Source of the DNA: Pseudonocardia acidicola
GTDB taxonomy: Bacteria; Actinomycetota; Actinomycetes; Mycobacteriales; Pseudonocardiaceae
Assembly: GCF_012911935.1 (NCBI RefSeq)
Contig: NZ_JAAXLA010000049.1
Span: 1 to 50,873 of the forward strand
Reading direction: 5' to 3'
Length of the DNA stretch: 50,873 nucleotides
Made by a program: the position numbers and the translations under genes. Positions 33,319 through 42,968 of the stretch are shown piece by piece (position 1 is the stretch's first letter; each line of letters begins with the position of its first letter). The notes below the pieces were generated by a model. It was given only the letters and a program-made list of their open reading frames with translations. It had not been told where the DNA came from and did not search any database.

Positions 33319-34172
33319 TCGTCGTGATCGGGTTCGGCATCCGCCGGCGGGCTGTCGGCGAGGTTCTCGGCCCCGCCGGTCCAGCGTACTGTCAGCTCGC
33401 CGAACGGCTCCGGCTGCTCCAACCAGATGCTCTGCTCCCGGTAAAGCTCGAGGATGGCGAGGAACCGGGCGACGACCTCCAACGGCCCCACACAGTCGGC
33501 GGTCAGCTCCGCGAACGTCGCCTCCCCCAGCTCGGCGAGCCGCTCGCGCAGCAGCGCCGCGTGCTCGGCCACCGACACCTTGGGGCCGTGCAGGTGGTCG
33601 AGCCCGACGGTGGGCGGCGGCTTGGGCCGGAACACGGTCGCGGCCAACTGCGCGAAGCTGCCCGGGTCGACCCCGAGCAGCACCTCCGGCAGCAACGCGG
33701 CGAACCGGTCCTCCAGCGCGACCGAGCGCGGGAACCGCCGCAGTGCGGTCGCCTCCAGCTCCACGAACAGCGCCGCGACCTGCTTGTACGCGCGGTACTG
33801 CAGCAACCGGGCGAACAGCAGGTCCCGGGCCTCCAGCAGGGCGAGGTCCTCGGCATCCTCGACCTCCGCGTCGGGCAGCAGCCGGGCCGCCTTGAGGTCG
33901 AGCAGGGTCGCCGCGATGACGAGGAACTCGGTGGTCTCGTCCAGGTCTGCGTCGTCGCCGAGCGCGGTGAGGTGCGCGATGAAGTCGTCGGTGACGCGGT
34001 GCAGCGCGAGCTCGGTGACGTCGAGTTCGTGCTTGCCGATCAGCTGCAGCAGCAGGTCGAACGGTCCGGTGAAGTTGTCCAGCCGGACGGTGAACCGCGG
34101 CCGGGCGCCGTTCTCCCCGGAGGGGTTCTCCGCACCGGCCGGGACGAGGGGGTCGTTCTCGACCAGAGTCAC
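33315..34172 (-). CDS. scpA: Segregation and condensation protein A (kleisin)
   Basis: 285 residues. The kleisin N-domain is clear (FTVRLDNFTGPFDLLLQLIGKHELDVTELAL) with the C-terminal winged helix (TFAELTADCVGPLEVVARFLAILELYREQSIWL). Bridges SMC heads with ScpB. GTG 34172 overlaps the parA stop (GTGA). Confidence 0.96.
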   Translation of the reverse strand: MTLVENDPLVPAGAENPSGENGARPRFTVRLDNFTGPFDLLLQLIGKHELDVTELALHRVTDDFIAHLTALGDDADLDETTEFLVIAATLLDLKAARLLPDAEVEDAEDLALLEARDLLFARLLQYRAYKQVAALFVELEATALRRFPRSVALEDRFAALLPEVLLGVDPGSFAQLAATVFRPKPPPTVGLDHLHGPKVSVAEHAALLRERLAELGEATFAELTADCVGPLEVVARFLAILELYREQSIWLEQPEPFGELTVRWTGGAENLADSPPADAEPDHDE

Positions 34173-35074
34173 CGGGCGAGGACCTCACGGGCCAGCAGCC
34201 GGTAGGACTCCGCACCGTTGGACGTCGGGGCCCAGGTGGTGATCGGTTCCCCGGCGACCGTGGTCTCGGGGAACCGGATGGTCCGGTTGATGACGGCGTC
34301 GAACACCAGATCGCCGAACGCCTCGACGACCCGCTGGTGGACCTCGCGGGTGTGCAGCGTGCGGGGGTCGAACATGGTGGCCAGGATCCCCAGGATCTCC
34401 AGGTCGGGGTTGAGCCGCTCGCGCACCTTGTCGATGGTGTCCATCAGCAGCGCGACGCCGCGCAGGCTGAAGAACTCGCAGGCCAGCGGGATGAGCACGG
34501 CGTCGGCGCAGGCCAGGGCGTTGATCGTGAGCAGCCCCAGCGAGGGCTGGCAGTCGACGAGGACCACGTCGTAGCGGTCGAGGACCCGCTTGAGGGCGCG
34601 GCCCAGCGCCTGCTCCCGGCCGACCTCGCTGACGAGCTGAACCTCGGCCGCGGACAGGTCGATGTTGCTGGGCAGCAGGTCCATGCCCTCGACGCTGGTC
34701 GGCCGGATCACCTCGTCGGTCTCGGCGCCCCGCTCCATGAGCAGGTTGTAGATCGTGGTCTCCAGATGGTGCGGCTGCACGCCGAGACCGACCGACAACG
34801 CGCCCTGCGGATCGAAGTCGACCAGCAGCACGCGGCGGCCGTACTCGGTGAGCGCGGCGCCGAGGTTGATCGTCGAGGTGGTCTTGCCGACGCCGCCCTT
34901 CTGGTTGGCCACGGCGATGACCCGGGCCGGACCGTGCGAGGTCGGCGGGGCCGGCTCCGGCACGCTGCGCCGACGCCGTCCCGCGATGTCGAGATGGCTG
35001 TACCGATCCGTCTCGTCGTCAGCCTCGTCGATGAGCGGCTCCGATCGGGGGTCGAAGGGCCGCGGCGTAGTCAT
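34169..35074 (-). CDS. ParA/Soj-family chromosome partitioning ATPase
   Basis: 301 residues. Deviant Walker A is ANQKGGVGKTTSTINLGAAL (near 57-75), then LLVDFDPQGALSVGLG and VLVDCQPSLGLLTINAL. The 50-residue N-terminal extension is polar. It is coupled to scpA, not to a parB gene, so it is the second, ScpAB-linked ParA-like protein of actinobacteria (position of Rv1708) rather than the origin-linked ParA. Likely works with condensin in nucleoid organisation. Confidence 0.92.
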   Translation of the reverse strand: MTTPRPFDPRSEPLIDEADDETDRYSHLDIAGRRRRSVPEPAPPTSHGPARVIAVANQKGGVGKTTSTINLGAALTEYGRRVLLVDFDPQGALSVGLGVQPHHLETTIYNLLMERGAETDEVIRPTSVEGMDLLPSNIDLSAAEVQLVSEVGREQALGRALKRVLDRYDVVLVDCQPSLGLLTINALACADAVLIPLACEFFSLRGVALLMDTIDKVRERLNPDLEILGILATMFDPRTLHTREVHQRVVEAFGDLVFDAVINRTIRFPETTVAGEPITTWAPTSNGAESYRLLAREVLAR

Positions 35075-35278
35075 GCGGGCTCCGGTCTCTCGTGGGCGGC
35101 CCCAGCCGGGGACGATCCAGGCACGCAGAGTAGGAGGGAGCCCGGACGAGCGGCAACACGCCCCGCCGTGTGGCGTCGAACTGAACTCTTACGGTAGAGC
35201 GTGCTCACCGGCCTGCCGGACCCGGGGACGTCCCGGACCCGGTGACGACCGGTTCAACCCGACGCGCACCCGCCGCCG

Positions 35279-36055
35279 TCAGCGGTACCCGACGGTGACG
35301 CTGCCGGCGCTGCTCCGCGCGGTGATGCCCGGGCCGGCGCCGGGGTCGTCGGGCACCTGCACGTCGACCTTGCCGGCGTTCGTCGTCGCCTGGACGCGGT
35401 AGACCGGGCCCTCGCGGGGCACGAACACCCGCACCGCGCCGGCCGACGATTCGGCGTCGACCGATTGCGGGGGCGCCGCGAACTCCAGCTCGACGGCGCC
35501 GGCCCGGGACCGCGCGGTCACGGTGGGCGCCCGCAACCCGGACGCCGTCACCGTTCCGGCGGACGAGCCGAGGTCCTGATCGCCGGCCAGGTCGGAGACG
35601 GTGATGCCCCCGGCGCCCAACTGCGTGCGCACCGCGGTCGCGGCCGGGACCGTGACGGTCAGGTCGGCCTGGCACCGGTCGCCGCCGTCGCCGTCGCCGT
35701 CCGGGCAGCGGGCGGTGATGCGCAGCGCGCCGTCCTGGACGACCTCGGTCAGCTCGGGCTTCGTCCCGGACCACCGCAGCGTGTGCTGCACGACGGCCCC
35801 GCGGCCGGCACCGGGGCGCACGACGACGTCGCCGCTGTCGGAGTCGATCTCCAGCCGGGTGATCTGCTCCGGGTGGCTCTGCCGCCCGGTCTCGGTCTGC
35901 AGATCACCCGCGACGCCCACCGAGCTGCCCGACCCGGTGCCGACGGTGTTACCGCTGAGCTGCACGCCGGCGCAGCCGGCCAGCAGCACGGCGAGCAGCG
36001 CCGCGAGTGGAGCCGCGGCGACGTGCCGGGCACGGGGCGGCTGCGTTGATCTCAT
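35279..36055 (-). CDS. Putative lipoprotein with DUF4097-like beta-helix repeats
   Basis: 258 residues. The signal peptide ends in a lipobox (AVLLAGC, Cys28), predicting a lipid-anchored extracellular protein. The mature part has repeated short strand units (DSDSGDVVVRPG; LGAGGITVSDLAG; SSAGTVTASGL; SRAGAVELEF; SSAGAVRVFVP; TNAGKVDVQVP; SSAGSVTVGYR), typical of DUF4097 adhesin-like beta-helices. It sits between xerD and parA and is not part of the conserved mycobacterial order. Role unknown. Confidence 0.82.
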   Translation of the reverse strand: MRSTQPPRARHVAAAPLAALLAVLLAGCAGVQLSGNTVGTGSGSSVGVAGDLQTETGRQSHPEQITRLEIDSDSGDVVVRPGAGRGAVVQHTLRWSGTKPELTEVVQDGALRITARCPDGDGDGGDRCQADLTVTVPAATAVRTQLGAGGITVSDLAGDQDLGSSAGTVTASGLRAPTVTARSRAGAVELEFAAPPQSVDAESSAGAVRVFVPREGPVYRVQATTNAGKVDVQVPDDPGAGPGITARSSAGSVTVGYR

Positions 36056-36112
36056 CGCGGCCAGACCGTAGCGGGACGATTCGGACGGTCCCGACCGGGT
36101 GCCGGCCGCGCG

Positions 36113-37054
36113 TCAGCCGCGGGCGCGGGGGTGCGCCAGCGCGTACACCTCACGCAGCGCGTCCACCGTGACGTGCGTGTACACCTGCGTGGTGGTCACC
36201 GAGGCGTGCCCGAGAAGCTCCTGCACCACCCGGACGTCGGCGCCGCCGGCCAGCAGGTGCGTGGCGAAGCAGTGCCGCAGCGTGTGCGGCGAGATCTCCG
36301 CGTCCACCCCGGCCACCTCGGCCGCCCCGCGCAACGCGTGCCAGGCGCTCTGCCGCGACAACCGGGCCCCGCGGGCGTTGAGCAGCAACGCGGCGGTGCC
36401 GCGGCCGCGGGCGGCCAGCTCCGGGCGGGCGCGCACCCGGTAGGCCTCCACCGCGGCCAGCGCCGGACGCCCGACCGGCACGATCCGCTCCTTGCCGCCC
36501 TTGCCGCGCAGCAGCACGGTGCGCTCGGCGACGTCGAGGTCGTCGAGGTCGATGCCGACCGCCTCGGAGATGCGGGCGCCGGTGGAGTAGAGCAGCTCGA
36601 GCAGCGCGCGGTCGCGCAGCGGCGCCGGGCCGTCACCGATGCAGCCGGCGAGCAACTGCTCCACCTGGTCCACCGGTAGCGCCTTGGGCAGCCGCTTGGG
36701 CAGCGCGGGCGGTGCGACGGCGCGGGCCACGTCGATGGCGACCAGTCCTTCGCGCAGGGCGAAACGGTGCAACCCGCGCACGGCGGCCAGTGCCCGGGCC
36801 GTCGACGAGGCGGCGAGCGGGGTGGGGCCGGTGCGCATTGCCGCGACGAACCCGCTGACATCGGCCTCACCGACCGCGGCCAGCTCCCCCAGGCCACGGT
36901 CGTGCAGATGCTCCAGGTAGCGACGCAGGTCGTTCGCGTAGGAACGCAGCGTGTTCGCCGAGCTGCCCCGCTCGACGGTCAGGTGCGCGAGGTACGCCTC
37001 GACGACGGCGGCCACCCCGCCCACTGCCACGTCCGCGCCGGTCACGGCGATCAT
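36113..37054 (-). CDS. xerD: Tyrosine recombinase XerD
   Basis: 313 residues. SAM-like N-terminal domain (YLAHLTVERGSSANTLRSYANDLRRYLEHL) and catalytic domain with Arg in STGARISEAVG, HTLRHCFATHLL (H-x-x-R), LGHASVTTTQVYTHV (His and Tyr nucleophile). Resolves chromosome dimers with XerC. The gene order pyrG-NUDIX-xerD supports XerD rather than a phage integrase (position of Rv1701). Confidence 0.94.
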   Translation of the reverse strand: MIAVTGADVAVGGVAAVVEAYLAHLTVERGSSANTLRSYANDLRRYLEHLHDRGLGELAAVGEADVSGFVAAMRTGPTPLAASSTARALAAVRGLHRFALREGLVAIDVARAVAPPALPKRLPKALPVDQVEQLLAGCIGDGPAPLRDRALLELLYSTGARISEAVGIDLDDLDVAERTVLLRGKGGKERIVPVGRPALAAVEAYRVRARPELAARGRGTAALLLNARGARLSRQSAWHALRGAAEVAGVDAEISPHTLRHCFATHLLAGGADVRVVQELLGHASVTTTQVYTHVTVDALREVYALAHPRARG

Positions 37055-37116
37055 CGTGCCCGACGGGGGTCGCGCGGCCGCGAAGGCGCGCGCGACCCGC
37101 CGGGGACCTGCGGTCC

Positions 37117-38112
37117 TCAGGCGAGCGCGGGGACGACCTCGCGCTCGAACAGCTCGATCCCGGAGCGGTCGTAGGCGGCCTCCGGGAAGTAGAAGATCCC
37201 GTAGCCCAGCCCGTCCTCGCGGAGCTTGGTCAGGTTGGTCACGATCTGCTCCGGGGTGCCGCAGGCCGGCATCCCGCGGAACCCGCTCAGCGAGGCCTCG
37301 GCCTTCTCCGTTCCGACGATCGGCTCCAGCCGGGCCTTCAGCGCCTGCAGCCGCTCCTCCACCTCGGCCTCGGTGGCCCCGATGGCCACGTTGTAGTTGG
37401 CCGAGCGGACGATCGCGTCGAAGTCGGTGCCGACGGCCCGGCAGTGCTCGGCCAGGATCTGCGACTTGCGCCGGAAGCCCTCGGGTGTGCCGTCGAAGTT
37501 GGTGTACCGCGCGTACTTCGCCGCGATGCGCAGGGTGACCTTCTCACCGCTGCCGGCGATCCACAGCGGGATCCCGCCGTCCTGCAGCGGTCGCGGCTGC
37601 ACGATCGCGTCGCTGACCTGGTAGTACTTGCCGTCCAGCGTCGCGTGCCCGGTCTCCCAGGCCTGCTTGAAGATCTGCACGCCCTCGTCGAGCATCCCGA
37701 GGCGGTCCCGGGCCGGCGGGAACCCGTAGCCGTAGGCGCGCCACTCCTGCTCGTACCAGCCGGCGCCGATACCCATTTCGACGCGGCCACCGGAGATGAG
37801 GTCCGTGGTCGCGGCCACCTTCGCCAGGTAGGCGGGGTTGCGGTAGGCCATGCAGGTGCACATCTGGCCGAGGCGCACCCGATCGGTGGCGGCGGCGAAC
37901 GCGGCCATCAGCGTCCACGCCTCGTGGGTGGCCTCGTCGGTCGGCGCGGGCACGGTGTGGAAGTGGTCGTAAACCCAGATCGACTCCCACGGCCCGGCTT
38001 CGGCGTGCCGGGCGATCCCCAGCATGGTGTCCCAGTGGGCGGACGGCTCGATGCCGACCAGGTCGAGCCGCCAGCCCTGGGGAACGAACAGTCCACATCG
38101 CAAACCAGCCAT
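37117..38112 (-). CDS. LLM-class F420-dependent oxidoreductase
   Basis: 331 residues. Luciferase-like TIM barrel: FVPQGWRLDL, ESIWVYDHFHTVP, DRVRLGQMCTCMAYRNPAYLAKVAATTDLISGGRVEMGIGAGWYEQEW (near 80-125), and PLWIAGSGEKVTLRIAAKYA. This segment pattern is typical of actinobacterial F420-dependent LLM enzymes. It has been inserted between the NUDIX gene and xerD, where mycobacteria have none, with gaps of about 60 bp on both sides. Substrate unknown. Confidence 0.9.
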   Translation of the reverse strand: MAGLRCGLFVPQGWRLDLVGIEPSAHWDTMLGIARHAEAGPWESIWVYDHFHTVPAPTDEATHEAWTLMAAFAAATDRVRLGQMCTCMAYRNPAYLAKVAATTDLISGGRVEMGIGAGWYEQEWRAYGYGFPPARDRLGMLDEGVQIFKQAWETGHATLDGKYYQVSDAIVQPRPLQDGGIPLWIAGSGEKVTLRIAAKYARYTNFDGTPEGFRRKSQILAEHCRAVGTDFDAIVRSANYNVAIGATEAEVEERLQALKARLEPIVGTEKAEASLSGFRGMPACGTPEQIVTNLTKLREDGLGYGIFYFPEAAYDRSGIELFEREVVPALA

Positions 38113-38172
38113 GATCCGAAGCCTAGTCCGGCGGTCCGGAGCGGGCCGGTCCCCCAGGGGAGTGGCGGGCGC

Positions 38173-38795
38173 TCAGTGGTTGCGGGCCGCGAAGCGGGTG
38201 GGTCGGTCCGGCCACTCGGCGTCGAGCGGACGCGGGTCCGCGGCCCCGTCGGCGACGGCGTGCACGGCCAGCACACCGGCCACGGTGGTCGCGTTCACGA
38301 TCGTCCCGTCGAAGGCCATCCGCACCGCGTCCGGCAGCGACACCCAGCGCCGCTCCAGGTCCGCCTCCTCGTTGTCGGCGGGCGCCGGGCGGCCGACCTC
38401 GGTGAGCCCGCGGGCCAGGTAGACCCGCACCGACTCCTCGGAGAACCCGGGCGAAGGCACCAGGTCGAGCAGCACCGACCAGTCGCTCGCGGCGAGGCCG
38501 GCCTCCTCGACCAGCTCGCGCTTGGCCGTCTCGACCGGGTCCTCCCCCGCCACGTCCAGCAGCCCGGCCGGCATCTCCCACAACCGCCGCCGGACCGCGT
38601 GCCGGTACTGGTGGATCAGCATGATCCGGTCGTCCGCGCCGACCGCGGCGATCGCGACGGCCCCCGGGTGCTCCAGGATCTCCCGGGTGGCGGCGCGGCC
38701 GCCGGGCATCTCGACCTCGTCCGCGCGCAGCGCCAGGACCCGTCCGGTGTAGATGTCGCGCGAGTCGACCACCGGGAAGGTGTGGCCCGAGGCCG

Positions 38796-38799
<4 letters not shown>
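38173..38799 (-). CDS. NUDIX hydrolase, ADP-ribose pyrophosphatase type
   Basis: 208 residues. The Nudix box GEDPVETAKRELVEEAGL (near 87-104) is intact, preceded by LIHQYRHAVRRRLWEMPAGLLD typical for ADP-ribose pyrophosphatases. Position matches Rv1700, a characterised ADPR pyrophosphatase. GTG 38799 overlaps the pyrG stop (GTGA). Confidence 0.93.
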
Positions 38800-40568
<1,769 letters not shown>

Positions 40569-40662
40569 GGGTCTCCAGGGTACCCGCCGATCAACCGCCG
40601 GCGCGGCTGACCCCCCCGTGTGCCGGCCGTCCCCCTGGGGCGATTGTGGCTCGTGCTGCGCA

Positions 40663-40684
40663 CGGTGCGGCGAAAGCCGCACCG
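40663..40684 (-). terminator. Hairpin between steB-like gene and pyrG
   Basis: cggtgcggc and gccgcaccg are perfect 9-bp arms with a 4-base loop, 18 bases after the steB-like stop and 95 bases before the pyrG start. No T-tract. It may be a weak terminator or a leader structure of pyrG. Confidence 0.55.
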
Positions 40685-40702
40685 CCCGGCGGCCGAGCGG
40701 CC

Positions 40703-41629
40703 TCACGCCGCCGGGGCCGCCCCGCTGTCCGCGCTCGTCGCCGAGCCGTACCGCCCGGCGCGGCCGTCCAGTTCCTCGCGCAGCGCGAGCACGGTGGCCA
40801 CCCGCCCGGAGCCGGTGTCGACGTCGTCCACGGTCGACAGGCCGGCCGTCGCACCCCGGTCGGCGCGCGCGACCCCGACCGCACCGGTGGCGTCGGCCGA
40901 CCCGGTGCGCCCGGCGAGCACCGCACCCGCCCCGGACCGGTCCAGCTGGGTGGCCATCCGCGCGGTCACCGCGGCGGCGTCGCCCGCGTCGACCCCGGTC
41001 AGCGCGCCGCCGGTCAGCACGACGACGAGATTCGCGGGCCGCGGCGCGTCGCCGGGGGTGACGAACCCGGCGCCGGTGAGCCCGGACAGCACCGCCTGCG
41101 CCTGGTCCGGGCTGGTCTGCGGCTGCCCCCCACGGTTCAGCAGCACCGCGCCGAGCAAGCCGCCGACGAGGCTGCCGGTGTCGGAGGCGGCGGGCAGCTG
41201 TGCCCCGCTGGGCAGCAGTTGCGAGGTCAACTCGCGGAGCTGGTCGGCCCGGGCCGGGTCGGCGACGGCGTCGGTGAGGGCGAGCTGTCCGGTCACCGTG
41301 GCCCCGGCCTTCCCGAGGAGCCCGACGACGGCGTCCCGGTCGGCCTGGTCGGCGTCGACGGTGACGAGCGTGACGGTCTGGCCGGGCAGCAGCCCACGCA
41401 CCGCGGCGGGGCCGACACGAGCGGCGAACTCGTCGGCCGCGCGCTGGGCGGCGGCCAGGTTGTCGCGCTCCGTGGTCAGTTTGTCGACCTGGGTGCTGAG
41501 GCTGTCACGCTGCGCGGACACCGCGGAGAGCAACCGGTCGGACAGCCCGCTGGCCCCGAGGAACACCCCGATCGCGAGCGCCAGGAACACCGCGGTGATC
41601 GACACCGCGTGGTAACGCAGAGAGATCAC
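40703..41629 (-). CDS. SteB/MctB-like membrane-anchored protein (DUF3186)
   Basis: 308 residues. One N-terminal transmembrane helix (AVSITAVFLALAIGVFLGASGL, 8-29), then a coiled coil (LLSAVSAQRDSLSTQVDKLTTERDNLAAAQ) and an extracellular domain. This matches the Rv1698 family: MctB, described as a copper-related outer-membrane channel in mycobacteria, and SteB, a cell-separation protein in corynebacteria. Coupling by GTGA to the steA-like gene favours the division role. Confidence 0.85.
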   Translation of the reverse strand: MISLRYHAVSITAVFLALAIGVFLGASGLSDRLLSAVSAQRDSLSTQVDKLTTERDNLAAAQRAADEFAARVGPAAVRGLLPGQTVTLVTVDADQADRDAVVGLLGKAGATVTGQLALTDAVADPARADQLRELTSQLLPSGAQLPAASDTGSLVGGLLGAVLLNRGGQPQTSPDQAQAVLSGLTGAGFVTPGDAPRPANLVVVLTGGALTGVDAGDAAAVTARMATQLDRSGAGAVLAGRTGSADATGAVGVARADRGATAGLSTVDDVDTGSGRVATVLALREELDGRAGRYGSATSADSGAAPAA

Positions 41630-42810
41630 GCGGACCGGCCCCTGATCTGATCGACGATTCCGTGCCAGCCCTGGGACAACCACGCCAGCACCGCGTCCCC
41701 GGCGTCGGAGACGAGCAGCGCGGCCACCACCGCGACGAGCGCGGCGCCGATCATCAGCGCGATCGCGCCGAACGAGATGCGGCTGCGGTACAGCGCCGCG
41801 ATCACCCGGCCGTCGACCAGGGTGCCGCCCAGCTGCAGCCGGGTCAGGAACGTCGAGGCGTTGCTGCCGGAGCGACCACGGTCGAGGAACTCGGCCATGC
41901 TCGCCGTGAGCCCGACCGTGACGATCAACGCGGCGCCGCGGTGCTGGGCCAGCAGCAGCGCGAGGTCCTCCGGGTTGGCCGAGCTGGGGAACGTCACCGC
42001 GCCGGCCCCGAGGTCCTGCACCCGGTGCAGTCCGGGCGCGTGCCCGTCGGCGAACGCGGGCACGACGACGTCCGCACCGCTGGTCAGCGCTTCGGTGGAG
42101 ACCTCGGCCGGGTCGCCGACGATCAGGTGGGGCTTGTGCCCGGCCGCCATCAGCGCGTCCGCGCCGGCGCCGACACCGATCAGCACCGGCTGATACTCCT
42201 TGATGTAGCTCTTGAGCCGGGCCAACTCGGCGGCGTGGTCGAACCCGGCCCCGGCGACGAGGACCTGCCGGTTGGCCAGGTCGAGGTCGACCTCGGGGAC
42301 CCCGACGCCGTCCAGCAGCAGCGCCCGCTCGCGGCGCATGAACTCGATGGTGTTCGCGGCGAAGGCCTCGAGCTGGTGGGTCAGCCCGGACTTGGCCTCC
42401 ACCAGCGCGTCGGCCACCGAGTCGGCCGTCTGCACCACGCCCCCGCCGACCACCGTCTCGCCGGCGTACAGGACGCCCTCGTGCAGCCGGACCCGGCTGC
42501 CGTCCTTGACTGCGTGCACGACCTCGGGCCCGGCGTCGTCCACCAGCGTGATGCCGGCGTCGACCAGGGCCTCCGGGCCGAGGTTCGGGAACCGCCCGGA
42601 GATCGACGGCGACGCGTTGACCACGGCCGCGACCTGCGCCGCGATGAGCGCGTCGGCCGTGGCCCGGTCCAGGTCGATCTGGTCGAGCACCACGATGTCG
42701 CCGGGGCGCAGCCGGCGTAGGAGTGCGTCGGTGCGGCGGTCGACCCGGGCCACCCCGGTGAGCCCGGGTAGCTCCGGTCGCGAACGGTGAAGCAGGCCGG
42801 AGAGCTTCAT
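41626..42810 (-). CDS. SteA-like cytokinetic ring protein
   Basis: 394 residues from ATG 42810. A cytoplasmic domain with thiamin-pyrophosphokinase-like features (VLVAGAGFDHAAELARLKSYIKEYQPVLIGVGAGADAL, PHLIVGDPAEVS) is followed by a C-terminal transmembrane segment (GAIALMIGAALVAVVAALLVS). This is the Rv1697/SteA architecture; SteA and SteB form a complex that activates peptidoglycan hydrolysis during daughter-cell separation in Corynebacterium. Function here is by homology of layout. Confidence 0.87.
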   Translation of the reverse strand: MKLSGLLHRSRPELPGLTGVARVDRRTDALLRRLRPGDIVVLDQIDLDRATADALIAAQVAAVVNASPSISGRFPNLGPEALVDAGITLVDDAGPEVVHAVKDGSRVRLHEGVLYAGETVVGGGVVQTADSVADALVEAKSGLTHQLEAFAANTIEFMRRERALLLDGVGVPEVDLDLANRQVLVAGAGFDHAAELARLKSYIKEYQPVLIGVGAGADALMAAGHKPHLIVGDPAEVSTEALTSGADVVVPAFADGHAPGLHRVQDLGAGAVTFPSSANPEDLALLLAQHRGAALIVTVGLTASMAEFLDRGRSGSNASTFLTRLQLGGTLVDGRVIAALYRSRISFGAIALMIGAALVAVVAALLVSDAGDAVLAWLSQGWHGIVDQIRGRSA

Positions 42811-42908
42811 GCACGCACTGTGACACCTGGGACGCATGTTGCGAGGAAGGCACGCCGGACAGTGATCACACAGTCACCGAGGTCGGCTACCCGTCGACGG
42901 GCGCACAC

Positions 42909-42935
42909 ACCCCCGGGTTCTCACGAACGGGGGGT
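42909..42935 (-). terminator. Imperfect hairpin after recN
   Basis: accccc (42909-42914) pairs with ggggggt (42929-42935) and gttc with gaac around a tcac loop, with a small bulge, 34 bases after the recN stop. No T-tract follows. Probably ends the recN transcript. Confidence 0.45.
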
Positions 42936-42968
42936 GAGCAAGGGGCGCCCGAACGGGTGGAGTCGCGG

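Noticed and set aside
35210..35255. GC-rich self-complementary patch between the lipoprotein gene and parA
   Set aside because: The pairing is short and broken; I cannot support a terminator or other element.
42855..42885. Possible CRP-like site (tgtgatcac) before the steA-like gene
   Set aside because: The half-sites are too close together for the TGTGA-N6-TCACA pattern.
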